Assembly: GCF_025464955.1 (NCBI RefSeq)
Contig: NZ_JAODNM010000111.1
Span: 1 to 51,214, forward strand
Length of the DNA stretch: 51,214 nt
Reading direction: 5' to 3'
From: Amycolatopsis sp.
Lineage (GTDB): Bacteria; Actinomycetota; Actinomycetes; Mycobacteriales; Pseudonocardiaceae
A program made the translations under genes and the position numbers. Within the stretch, counting starts at the first letter, position 1. Each line of letters starts with the position of its first letter. The notes beneath the pieces were generated by a model. The model saw only the letters and a list, made by a program, of their open reading frames with translations, ran no database searches and was not told where the DNA came from. Of the stretch, positions 41,814-51,160 are shown one piece after another.

Positions 41814-42878
41814 ATGACAGCGGTAGATCTCGGGTTTCCTCGCGTCCCCGGCACACGAGGCTCCTCCGGCGTGCCCAGGCCCGACCGCCCGGAGCTGGTC
41901 GACAGTTTCGGCCGGATCGCCACCGACCTCAGGGTTTCGCTCACCGACCGGTGCAATCTGCGGTGTACGTACTGCATGCCGGCCGAGGGACTGGACTGGC
42001 AACCGGACGACGAGGTCCTCAACCACGTCGAGCTCCTGCGGCTGGTCCGGATCGCGGTGGAGCTCCTCGGGGTCACCGACATCCGGTTGACCGGCGGCGA
42101 GCCGATGCTGCGGCCGGGGCTGGAGGACCTCGTAGCCGAGATCGTCGGGCTGAACCCGCGCCCGCGGCTGTCGATGACGACCAACGGGATCGGGCTCGCC
42201 AAGCGCGCCCCCAAACTGGTCGCGGCCGGCCTCGACCGGATCAACGTCTCGCTGGACACCGTCGACCCCGAGACGTTCAAGACGATCACCCGCCGGGACA
42301 GGCTGCCGCACGTGCTCGCCGGGATGGCCGCGGCCCGCGACGCCGGGCTCACGCCGGTCAAGGTCAACGCGGTGCTGATGCGCGGGCTCAACGACCACGA
42401 GGCCGTCCCGCTGCTGCGGTTCTGCCTGGCCGAGGGCTACCACCTGCGGTTCATCGAACAGATGCCGCTGGACGCCCAGCACGGCTGGAACCGCGCGGAC
42501 ATGATCACCGCGGACGAGATCCTCGGCCTGCTCAAGACCGAGTTCGAGCTCTCGCCTTATCCTTCCGCGCGGGGCGGGGCGCCCGCCGAGCGCTGGCTCG
42601 TCGACGGCGGACCCGGCGATGTCGGCATCATCGCGTCGGTGACCAGGCCGTTCTGCGCCGACTGCGAGCGGACCCGGCTCACCGCGGACGGTTCGGTGCG
42701 CTCATGCTTGTTCAGCAACGACGAAACGGACCTGCGGGCGCTGCTGCGCTCCGGCGCGGAGGACGAGGTCATCGCCGACGCCTGGCGGCGGACCATGTGG
42801 GACAAACTCGCCGGGCACGAGATCAACGAGGCCGGCTTCGCGCAGCCGATCCGGCCGATGAGTGCGATCGGTGGCTGA
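41814..42878 (+). CDS. moaA: GTP 3',8-cyclase
   Basis: A 354-residue radical SAM enzyme that converts GTP to the cyclic precursor of molybdopterin. The SAM cluster motif CNLRCTYC is at residues 47-54, with RLTGGEPMLRP after it. The second cluster is bound by CADC and the later SC in RTRLTADGSVRSCLF. The C-terminus ends SAIGG, the conserved GG that MoaC-partnered MoaA needs. TAAGCT (41801-41806) lies 7 bases before the ATG, so the mRNA may be leaderless. moaD follows directly. Confidence 0.95.
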   Translation: MTAVDLGFPRVPGTRGSSGVPRPDRPELVDSFGRIATDLRVSLTDRCNLRCTYCMPAEGLDWQPDDEVLNHVELLRLVRIAVELLGVTDIRLTGGEPMLRPGLEDLVAEIVGLNPRPRLSMTTNGIGLAKRAPKLVAAGLDRINVSLDTVDPETFKTITRRDRLPHVLAGMAAARDAGLTPVKVNAVLMRGLNDHEAVPLLRFCLAEGYHLRFIEQMPLDAQHGWNRADMITADEILGLLKTEFELSPYPSARGGAPAERWLVDGGPGDVGIIASVTRPFCADCERTRLTADGSVRSCLFSNDETDLRALLRSGAEDEVIADAWRRTMWDKLAGHEINEAGFAQPIRPMSAIGG

Positions 42879-42879
42879 G

Positions 42880-43161
42880 ATGACGCCAGACGGCACGGAA
42901 CCGGGCACGACGACGGTCCTGATCCGCTATTTCGCGTCCGCGCGCGCCGCGGCCGGGGTAGAAGAGGAGAAGGTCCAGCTCGAGGCGGGCGCGTCCGTCA
43001 GCGACGTCGTCACCGAGCTCAGGCGCCTACACCCGGACACGCTCCCCCGCATCCTGGACGCCGTCAGCCTGCTCCTGGACGGCGTCGCCGTCCGTGACCT
43101 GGCCCGCGCCGTTCCCAACGACGCCGAACTCGACGTCCTGCCCCCCTTCGCGGGCGGCTGA
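42880..43161 (+). CDS. moaD: Molybdopterin synthase sulfur carrier subunit
   Basis: A 93-residue ubiquitin-fold protein ending in the GG that is thiocarboxylated to deliver sulfur to molybdopterin. The sequence IRYFASARAAAG and DVLPPFAGG are typical of MoaD. ATG 42880 lies just after the moaA stop; in-frame GTG codons at 42871 and 42862 would overlap moaA and are alternatives. Its partner MoaE is encoded in the fusion gene at 44561-45481. Confidence 0.9.
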   Translation: MTPDGTEPGTTTVLIRYFASARAAAGVEEEKVQLEAGASVSDVVTELRRLHPDTLPRILDAVSLLLDGVAVRDLARAVPNDAELDVLPPFAGG

Positions 43162-43520
43162 AGTCGCGGTCGTGACCTGCGGAAAGACGCCTTTCTGATG
43201 CCTTTCGCACGCAACTCGGCGACAAAAGGCTAATGATTCAGCTATACGCGAACTGCTATTGCGTGTATTGAGTGACAGTCAGAACACCGAGTGCAACACT
43301 CTTGAGCTGGCCTTAACGTGCTTTTCCGGTGGCGAAGAGCGGCACTGATCAATAGAGTGCGCCGCTTCTTCACTTAGGGGCGCCTCGCGAATGGGTCAGT
43401 CGCTCGTCCGACACGTGATCCAAGCCTCACAATCAGTGAAATATCTCGGGAAGAAAACGGTCTGATAACGGCGCTCTGACCTGCGGAAAGGACCCAATCG
43501 TTATAGGTTGCGTGCTGTTA

Positions 43521-43538
43521 CTGTGATGTAGGTCACAG
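43521..43538. promoter_or_regulatory. Perfect CRP-type palindrome upstream of rpf
   Basis: C-TGTGA-TGTAGG-TCACA-G is a full match to the cAMP receptor protein consensus TGTGA-N6-TCACA. It lies 274 bases upstream of the rpf start. The M. tuberculosis CRP (Rv3676) is known to control rpfA, so the same wiring is likely here. The region 43162-43520 contains no gene that I can support. Confidence 0.75.
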
Positions 43539-43660
43539 GCCGATTAATTTCCGATCAAGCTCGAAATTACGTAGCGTCGCTTTTCGGCTGGCCCCGACCA
43601 GTCACGCAACACCGGGAATCCGAAGCGCCAATACCTGTCCAGCGGATCCCCGGACCCATA

Positions 43661-43790
43661 CCCCGAGCGAAAGCACTTCTGGACAGGGACGAGGGAACGG
43701 ACGCGGAGCGACGTGCGACGCGAAAGTGAGCCGGCTTCACGGTCGGCCAGGCCCATGCGGCCTGACCCGCAGCTCAGGCTCGCCGGCGCA
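43661..43790 (+). ncRNA. Candidate ydaO-type c-di-AMP riboswitch before rpf
   Basis: The leader just upstream of rpf shows, in order, elements resembling the ydaO consensus: GAGGGAACGG (43691-43700), AAGTGAGCCGG (43724-43734), a GGCC/GGCC stem (43745-43764) and CCGCAGCTCAGGCTCGCCGG (compare consensus CCGTCAGCTAACCTCGTAAG). c-di-AMP riboswitches are known to precede rpf genes in actinobacteria. The match is by eye, and GGTGAATCC itself is not exact. Confidence 0.5.
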
Positions 43791-43811
43791 GGAGGAGAGA
43801 CTCAATCAGTC

Positions 43812-44456
43812 ATGTCTTACCGAGGCAAGCACCGCAAGATGTCCGCTGCCACCCGCAACATTGCCCGCGTCGCTGTCGCAGGCATCGCGGTCGGCGCCCC
43901 ACTGGCGATCGCTGCGACCCCCGCGCAGGCATCCACCACCAACTGGGACGCCATCGCGCAGTGCGAGAGTGGCGGCAACTGGGCCATCAACACCGGCAAC
44001 GGCTACCAGGGTGGCCTGCAGTTCACGGCCAGCACCTGGAAGGCGTACGGCGGCTCCGGCAGCGCGTCCAGCGCGTCGCGTGAACAGCAGATCGCCGTCG
44101 CCGAGCGCGTCATGGCGGCCCAGGGCCCCGGCGCGTGGCCCGTGTGCAGCAAGCACGCCGGTTCCACCTCGAGCTACAAGAGCTCGAACACCCAGGGCTC
44201 GAGCAAGAAGAGCACTTCGACCAAGAAGAGCACCCCCCAGGTCGCTCCGAAGGCCACCACTGCCGCCCCCGTGGCTGCTGGTGTGACCTCGTCCAACCCG
44301 AACGGTGACTACACCGTCATCGCGGGCGACACCCTGTCGAAGATCGCCGCTCAGTTCAACGTCCAGGGCGGCTTCCACAAGCTGCAGGAGCTGAACGCCC
44401 AGTACGTCCCGAACGAGAACCTGATTCTCGTCGGCCAGAAGCTCGCCACCAAGTGA
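43812..44456 (+). CDS. Resuscitation-promoting factor with LysM domain
   Basis: A 214-residue secreted muralytic protein. Signal peptide 1-40 (cleavage after ATPAQA), Rpf lysozyme-like domain 43-116 with WDAIAQCESGGNW (catalytic Glu52) and the Cys pair, a Ser/Lys-rich linker with repeated SKKST units, then a C-terminal LysM (YTVIAGDTLSKIAAQFNVQG). Rpf proteins cleave peptidoglycan and promote exit from dormancy. ATG 43812 is preferred because the basic start of the signal peptide follows. GGAGGAGAG lies upstream at a rather long 12-base spacing. Confidence 0.93.
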   Translation: MSYRGKHRKMSAATRNIARVAVAGIAVGAPLAIAATPAQASTTNWDAIAQCESGGNWAINTGNGYQGGLQFTASTWKAYGGSGSASSASREQQIAVAERVMAAQGPGAWPVCSKHAGSTSSYKSSNTQGSSKKSTSTKKSTPQVAPKATTAAPVAAGVTSSNPNGDYTVIAGDTLSKIAAQFNVQGGFHKLQELNAQYVPNENLILVGQKLATK

Positions 44457-44505
44457 CCCTTGCTCACTGAGAGCATGAGTCAGGCGCTTCACGTTTGACG
44501 TGGAT

Positions 44506-44539
44506 GCCCCGCCGCGATTCCCCCGGATCCCGGCGGGGC
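44506..44539 (+). terminator. Terminator after rpf
   Basis: GCCCCGCCG (44506-44514) is fully complementary to CGGCGGGGC (44531-44539), loop 16 bases, followed by TTCCTC. It separates rpf from the converging mogA-moaE gene. Confidence 0.8.
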
Positions 44540-44560
44540 TTCCTCACGTTCTCCAGCGGC

Positions 44561-45481
44561 TCAGGGCGAGTTGACCCACTCGTCGGTGCCGTCGGTGAAC
44601 TTCTGGTGCTTCCAGATGGGCAGCCGGGCCTTCACCTCGTCGACGAGCTCGGCGCAGGCCGCGAAGCCCTGCCCGCGGTGTTCGGCGGCCACGGCACACG
44701 CCAGCGCCACGTCGCCGATCTCCAGCGCGCCGATCCGGTGGCTCACGGCCACGGCCCGCACGCCGGTCCACCGTGCTGCCAGCTCGGTCACCACGGTCTC
44801 GAGCACCTCGGGCGCGCTCGGGTGGCCTTCGTAGAACAGGTTGTGGACAGCCCGTCCACCGTCGTGGTCACGCACGACACCGCCGAAGGTGACTACGGCT
44901 CCCGCAGCGGCGTCGTCGACCAACCGCGCGTGCTCGTCCACTGAGATCGGCGTGTCGGTCACGCTGACCAGCGCCACCCGCACCTGGACGTCCGACTCGG
45001 CCACCCGCGGGTGGTCTCCACCCGCCAACTGGTCCACGGCGTGGTCCAGGATGCCGTCGAGCACACCGAGTCCGTCCTTCACGCCGCCTGTCGAGCCGGG
45101 CAGGTTGACCACCAGCGTCCGCCCCGCGACGCCGGCGAGGCCCCGCGACAGCACCGCCGTCGGTACCTTGGCGACTCCGGCCGCGCGGATCGCGTCGGCG
45201 ACCCCAGGCAGTTCGTAGTCCAAGAGGGCCGCGGTGACCTGCGGCGTGCGGTCGGTCGGGGAGATCCCGGTGCCGCCGGTGGTGATCACCACCCGCACCT
45301 CGTCGGCCAGGCACGCGTGCAGCGCCGCACCGACCGGCTCCCCGTCCTCGACGACGATGGGGTCGGGCACCTCGTACCCGTGTGCATCCAGCCAAGCGGC
45401 GATGACCGGGCCGGTCTTGTCCTCGTAGACGCCCCTCGCCGCGCGATTCGAGGCGACGATCACCCTCGCGGTGCGTTTCAT
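44561..45481 (-). CDS. MogA-MoaE fusion protein (molybdopterin adenylyltransferase / MPT synthase large subunit)
   Basis: A 306-residue fusion. Residues 1-160 are a MogA/MoaB domain (VIVASNRAARGVYEDKTGP, VITTGGTGISPTDRTPQ and NLPGSTGGVKDGL), which adenylylates molybdopterin before metal insertion. Residues 165-306 are MoaE (DAAAGAVVTFGGVVRDHDGG, VSHRIGALEIGDVALACAVA and WKHQKF with the catalytic Lys region), the large subunit of molybdopterin synthase that accepts sulfur from MoaD. ATG 45481 overlaps the moaC stop as ATGA. Both halves keep their key motifs, so the fusion looks functional. Confidence 0.92.
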   Translation of the reverse strand: MKRTARVIVASNRAARGVYEDKTGPVIAAWLDAHGYEVPDPIVVEDGEPVGAALHACLADEVRVVITTGGTGISPTDRTPQVTAALLDYELPGVADAIRAAGVAKVPTAVLSRGLAGVAGRTLVVNLPGSTGGVKDGLGVLDGILDHAVDQLAGGDHPRVAESDVQVRVALVSVTDTPISVDEHARLVDDAAAGAVVTFGGVVRDHDGGRAVHNLFYEGHPSAPEVLETVVTELAARWTGVRAVAVSHRIGALEIGDVALACAVAAEHRGQGFAACAELVDEVKARLPIWKHQKFTDGTDEWVNSP

Positions 45482-45966
45482 GCGCGTTCTCTTCCCTCTG
45501 GCCTCGTCCACGTACCGTGCTTCCCGCCGTCCTTGCGGATCAGCTGGACGGCGTCGAGCGTCGCGGCCGGATCGACGGCCTTGATCATGTCGTGCAGGGT
45601 CAGTCCGGTGACCGCGACCGCGGTCAGCGCCTCCATCTCCACCCCGGTGCGATCCGTCGTGCGGGCGGTCGCCCGGATGTGGATCTCGGCCTCGCCGAGC
45701 TCGAATTCGATGTCGACCCCGGACAGCGCGATCTGGTGGCACAGCGGGATCAACTCCGGCGTGCGCTTGGCGCCCATGATCCCGGCGATCCGCGCGGTGG
45801 CCAGCGCGTCACCCTTCGGCAGCCCGTTGGCGACCAACAGCCCGAGCACCTCGGCCGTAGTCCGCAACGTACCGCCCGCCAGCGCCGTCCGGGAGGTGGC
45901 CGTCTTCGCCGAAACGTCCACCATGCGGGCCGCGCCCGCTTCGTCCAAGTGGCTCAGTTCACTCAC
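45478..45966 (-). CDS. moaC: Cyclic pyranopterin monophosphate synthase
   Basis: A 162-residue MoaC: MVDVSAKTATSRTA, KGDALATARIAGIMGAKRT, IPLCHQI, and GVEMEALTAVAVTGLTLHDM with the active-site Glu, Asp and Lys. It makes cyclic pyranopterin from the MoaA product. GTG 45966 is chosen because the six bases added by the upstream TTG are not conserved. It is coupled to mogA-moaE. Confidence 0.93.
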   Translation of the reverse strand: MSELSHLDEAGAARMVDVSAKTATSRTALAGGTLRTTAEVLGLLVANGLPKGDALATARIAGIMGAKRTPELIPLCHQIALSGVDIEFELGEAEIHIRATARTTDRTGVEMEALTAVAVTGLTLHDMIKAVDPAATLDAVQLIRKDGGKHGTWTRPEGRERA

Positions 45967-46011
45967 GCGCAAAGGCTACGCGGCACCCCATCCGCCCCGA
46001 CGACACGAGGC

Positions 46012-46275
46012 ACCCTTTCCACCACGACGCCAGCGTCGCGTAACTTTTCCGCCGTGCTCGACGAAGCCGAGCACGGCGAAACGATCGTGGTTACCCGCAA
46101 CGGCCGCCGCGTGGCTCTCATCATTCCTGCCCCACGGGCAAACGGCAGCGCCCTGCTGTCATTGTTCCAGGATTGGGCAGGACGGAACGAGTTCGACGAG
46201 GACTTCGCGACACGAGTGGCTGAAGCGGCCAGCATCGAGGCCACCGAACTGGACAGCGACCCGTGGCAAGACTGA
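46012..46275 (+). pseudogene. Phd/YefM-type antitoxin remnant without a proper start
   Basis: The frame from 46012 reads SRNFSAVLDEAEHGETIVVT, then RNGRRVALIIP, the unmistakable core of a prevent-host-death antitoxin, and continues to a stop at 46275. The usual Met-containing first residues are absent: no ATG, GTG or TTG occurs in frame before GTG 46054, which would remove half of the DNA-binding region. The PIN toxin gene behind it is broken too, so this looks like a dying locus. Confidence 0.75.
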
Positions 46276-46668
46276 TCCTCGACACCGGCGTACTCGTGAG
46301 GGCAGCAAGGGGCCGGCTCGCAGCCGGAACGATCGACACCGACGATGACGTCGCGTTGCCCGCCGTGGTCATCGCCAAGTTCCTGTCCGGCATTCTCGGC
46401 GACGGCGATACCGTTTGACAGGCAGCGCAACGCGGCTTTCTGGATCGCCTACTCGAAGTCACTCCCGTCGAGGACTACACACCGGCGATCGCCGAACACC
46501 ACGCTGAACTCCTGGCACGTCCGCATCGCAGGCCAGCCTCGCGGAGCACTCGACCTCATCATCGCCGCAACGGCCTGCGCCACCGGGCGACTACTGGTCA
46601 CCACTGACAGCAAAGCCCGATTCGACGAACTGCCCGGCGTACAAGCCTGGGTACTCCCTACGCCCTGA
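46263..46668 (+). pseudogene. VapC-type PIN toxin, disrupted by a stop and a frameshift
   Basis: Starting at GTG 46263, ARLILDTGVLVRAARGRLAA has the first PIN aspartate. An in-frame TGA at 46416-46418 falls where CGA (Arg) would keep the frame, before QAAQRGFLDRLLEVTPVEDY and IAEHHAELLA. Near 46514-46518 one base appears missing. In the next frame the protein continues VRIAGQPRGALDLIIAATA and LLVTTDSKARFDELPGV, with the C-terminal PIN aspartates. Two independent lesions make a functional toxin unlikely. Confidence 0.85.
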
Positions 46669-46669
46669 A

Positions 46670-46730
46670 CAACTCGCCGTCGAGTTGCGATCGTTGTGGA
46701 CGCTAAGTACCGCAACTCGACGGCGAGTTG
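46670..46730. repeat. 20-bp perfect inverted repeat with palindromic arms
   Basis: CAACTCGCCGTCGAGTTGCG (46670-46689) is perfectly complementary to 46711-46730, spacer 21 bases. Each arm is itself a palindrome (CAACTCG-CCGT-CGAGTTG), so either one large or two small hairpins can form. It may serve as terminator for malic enzyme, or be a dispersed palindromic element. Confidence 0.75.
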
Positions 46731-46738
46731 CGTGGGGC

Positions 46739-48136
<1,398 letters not shown>

Positions 48137-48243
48137 GGCATGAACCCCCGCAGTGAGGCGACTAGGACAACGAGAACCCTAGCGCCGTGATGGGGGCCAC
48201 CCGAGGTCCGCCGGGGTGACTGACCAGTAACAACAGCGGCCGG

Positions 48244-48432
48244 TTACTTCCAGTTGATCTCGGTCTCGGGGTGCGTGTACGGCACCGCTTCGAGCGGGAA
48301 TGTCAGATCACCGAACGGCGACAACGCACCTTGACGGTCCGCGGCGAGCTCGGTCACCGGGTGCTCGCCTTCGGCGCCCGTCGGCCAGGTCGGGTCGACC
48401 CTGTTCGTCTTGCCGTTCTCGCCCTTCGCCAC
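48244..48432 (-). CDS. Conserved 62-residue actinobacterial protein
   Basis: A small hydrophilic protein (MAKGENGKTNRVDPTWPTGA, and SPFGDLTFPLEAVPYTHPET near the end). GTG 48432 has a strong AGGAGG five bases upstream. Its position beside the helicase-associated gene and the moa-rpf block matches, as I recall, Rv0863 of M. tuberculosis. Function unknown. Confidence 0.72.
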   Translation of the reverse strand: MAKGENGKTNRVDPTWPTGAEGEHPVTELAADRQGALSPFGDLTFPLEAVPYTHPETEINWK

Positions 48433-48536
48433 GACGCCCTCCTAGGTACTGCGTGAAGCTGCAATCAGCCGGTTCGCACATAGTCTGCCCGACTTCCCTC
48501 CACCGCCGATCACCCGCCCGGTATCCTGGGACAACG

Positions 48537-50780
48537 ATGCCCGCGACCTCTCTGGCGGACTGGCTGCGCGCAGCGTCCGACGACGCACTCGCCGAGCTTC
48601 TGCGCTCCCGGCGCGACTTGGCGACGCCCGCGCCCTCCGACACCACCGTGCTCGCCACGCGAGCCGGCACCACCGGCTCTGTCGTGCGCGCCTCGGAGGA
48701 CCTCGACACGTTGACTCTCGCCGTTCTCGACGCCTTGCTGCTGGCCGGCGCCGACTCCGGCCCCGTCACCGGAAAAACGGTCGAGGCGCTGATCGAGCAG
48801 GATATTTCCGCTGCGCTGGAGCGGCTGCGGGGACGAGCGCTGGTCTGGGGCGACGAGGACGAGCTTCGGGTTCCGCGTGCGGTCCGCGACGCGCTCGGCG
48901 CGTTCCCGGCAGGGCTCGGCGGTTCCTTGGCAGCGCTCGCCGACGTCGATCTCGACGCGGTGCTGGTGGCCATCGGCGAGGACGAACGGGCCCTGCTGGC
49001 CACGCTGGCCGCCGGCCCGCCGGTCGGCCGCACCCGCGATGCCCGGATCGATGTTCCACTCGATCGGGCGACCACCCCGGTCCAACGACTCCTCGCGCGC
49101 GAGCTGCTGCTGCGCCGCGACGATCAGACCGTCGAGCTTCCCCGTGAGCTGGGCATCCACCTCCGGGGCGGGCACGTGTTCACCCCGGGCAGCCTGCGGG
49201 AGCCGAAGCTACCCACGCACCCGCACCAGCCGTCGACGGTGAACGAGGCCGCGGCCGGCGAGGCGATGGAGTTGCTCCGGCAGACCGAGTCGCTGCTCGT
49301 GGCCTGGGCGAAACAGCCCGCGCCGACGTTGAAGTCCGGCGGCCTCGGCGTTCGGGAACTACGGAAGCTGTCCAAGGACTACGACATCGACGAGGTCCGC
49401 GCGACCTTCCTGGTGGAGCTGGCCGTCGGCGCCGGCCTGGTCGCCGACAGCGAAACGGCGACGCCGGAGTGGACACCGACCACGCTGATGGACTCTTGGA
49501 CGGCCTCGGCGCCCGCACAGCGGTGGATCACGCTCGCGCAGGCTTGGCTCGAGCTGCCGCGCCTGCCCGGTCTCGCCGGCGGCCGCGACACGAAGGACAA
49601 GCCCATCGCGCCGCTCGCCGACGAACTGCGGCGGCCGCTCGCCCCGGCCGCCCGCCGCCGTGTGCTCGAGACACTCGCCGACCTGCCGGACGGAACAGGG
49701 GTGAAAAGCACCGACGAGCTGGTGTCCGTACTCGCTTGGCGCGCCCCGCGGCGCGGCGGCCGGCTGCGCGACGAGACCGTGCGCTGGACGATGGCGGAGG
49801 GCTCGGCACTCGGGTTGATCGCGCTCGGCAGCCTCACCACCGCCGCGAAGGCGCTCCTCGCCGACGACCGGGCGGGCGCGGTGGTCGCGATGATGGACGC
49901 GCTGCCCAAACCGGTCGACAAGGTGCTCGTGCAGGCGGACCTCACGGTCATCGCGCCGGGGCCGCTGGAGCCCGAGCTGGCGGCCGACATGGCCGCCGTG
50001 GCGGACATCGAGTCCGCCGGCCACGCGACGGTCTACCGGGTCACCGAGACCTCCGTCCGCCGCGCGCTCGACACCGGCCGCACCGCGGGCGAACTGCACG
50101 CGCTGTTCGCGAGCCGCTCGGCCACGTCCGTCCCGCAGTCACTGACCTACCTGATCGACGACGTAGCCCGACGCCACGGCCGGTTGCGCGGCGGGGTGGC
50201 CGGATCGTTCCTGCGCTGCGACGACGAGGTGCTGCTGGCGGAGGTCCTCGGCAGCCCGGCCGCCGCCGAGTACGAGCTCAGGCTGATCGCGCCGACCGTC
50301 CTGGTCAGCCCGCTCCCGCTGAGCGAGGTGCTCGACGGCCTGCGCGCGGCCGGATTCGCCCCGGCTGCGGAGGGCCCGGACGGCCGGGTGCTGGACATCC
50401 GACCCAGCGGCAGGCGGCTCCCGGCGCGTCCGCGGCCCGCGAGGCGGGTCCCGGTCGAGCACAACGGAATGAGCGCGGACCAGGTCCGGCAGGTGGTGGC
50501 GCACCTTCGTGCGGGCGATCTGGCAGCCAGCCGGCGTCGAGGTGCCGCCGTGGTGCGGCAGCCTGGCACCGGCGGCTCGGACACCTCGGCGACGCTGGCG
50601 CTGTTGGCGACGGCCGCACAGGACCAGCGCGAGGTGTGGATCGGGTTCGTTGACTCGAGGGGCACCGCGAGCCAGCGCGTCGTGACCCCGGTGCGGGTCG
50701 GCGGCGGCATCCTCGAAGGCACGGACAACGAGCGCTACCCCCTGCACCGCATCACCTCCGCCGGCCTCGTCGAGGACTGA
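48537..50780 (+). CDS. Helicase-associated domain protein (XPB-helicase neighbour family)
   Basis: A 747-residue protein without helicase motifs. The N-terminal half (SLADWLRAASDDALAELLRS onward) contains winged-helix-like repeats. The C-terminal half has VLVQADLTVIAPGPLEPELA, the helicase-C_3/XPB-associated motif, and ends with a WYL-like segment (VWIGFVDSRGTASQRVVTPV, YPLHRITS). The family usually stands next to a DNA repair XPB helicase, as Rv0862c does beside Rv0861c; here the helicase is not seen downstream. ATG 48537 lies 9 bases after TATCCT (48522-48527). Confidence 0.82.
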   Translation: MPATSLADWLRAASDDALAELLRSRRDLATPAPSDTTVLATRAGTTGSVVRASEDLDTLTLAVLDALLLAGADSGPVTGKTVEALIEQDISAALERLRGRALVWGDEDELRVPRAVRDALGAFPAGLGGSLAALADVDLDAVLVAIGEDERALLATLAAGPPVGRTRDARIDVPLDRATTPVQRLLARELLLRRDDQTVELPRELGIHLRGGHVFTPGSLREPKLPTHPHQPSTVNEAAAGEAMELLRQTESLLVAWAKQPAPTLKSGGLGVRELRKLSKDYDIDEVRATFLVELAVGAGLVADSETATPEWTPTTLMDSWTASAPAQRWITLAQAWLELPRLPGLAGGRDTKDKPIAPLADELRRPLAPAARRRVLETLADLPDGTGVKSTDELVSVLAWRAPRRGGRLRDETVRWTMAEGSALGLIALGSLTTAAKALLADDRAGAVVAMMDALPKPVDKVLVQADLTVIAPGPLEPELAADMAAVADIESAGHATVYRVTETSVRRALDTGRTAGELHALFASRSATSVPQSLTYLIDDVARRHGRLRGGVAGSFLRCDDEVLLAEVLGSPAAAEYELRLIAPTVLVSPLPLSEVLDGLRAAGFAPAAEGPDGRVLDIRPSGRRLPARPRPARRVPVEHNGMSADQVRQVVAHLRAGDLAASRRRGAAVVRQPGTGGSDTSATLALLATAAQDQREVWIGFVDSRGTASQRVVTPVRVGGGILEGTDNERYPLHRITSAGLVED

Positions 50781-50879
50781 CGCAGCAAGGACCGGGGCGA
50801 ACGGGTGCTGGTAGCGGAACTGAAGGCCAGTCACGCCGTGCAGGTGGCGCCGGTGATGGCGATGTGACTGTTGGGACTC

Positions 50880-50895
50880 CCGAAAGCACTTTCGG
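50880..50895 (+). terminator. Short stem-loop after the helicase-associated gene
   Basis: CCGAAAG (50880-50886) and CTTTCGG (50889-50895) with a 2-base loop, about 100 bases past the stop. Apart from it and the next palindrome I see nothing in 50781-51160. Confidence 0.4.
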
Positions 50896-50939
50896 CAGGG
50901 CAGAGACGTCGTCAAGGCCTAGTTGAGTACGCCTTACGC

Positions 50940-50958
50940 CGTGAAGGTGGCCTTCACG
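50940..50958. repeat. 8-bp stem palindrome
   Basis: CGTGAAGG-TGG-CCTTCACG forms a compact hairpin in the gene-free stretch. Such short palindromes recur in this window between genes (for example 20029-20077 and 34090-34126), but this one has no assigned role. Confidence 0.4.
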
Positions 50959-51160
50959 TCCAGCCGCAGTGCCACACCTGCCACATCAGCCCCGCCAGTC
51001 ACCCGACATGACGCGATAGGCCCTCGGACCCCTTGCGCATGCACCAACTCGCCCCGGTCCTTGCTGCCGTAAAGCCGAGCCCGCCACACCACCCGACACC
51101 CCTAAGGGCTCGCCTGTAAATTAACCGTGGATATGTTGAGTAGGGTGGCATGCTGATGAC

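Noticed and set aside
43162..43520. A small gene between moaD and the CRP site
   Set aside because: The stretch is AT-richer than its surroundings and I found no open frame with a plausible start, ribosome site or codon use.
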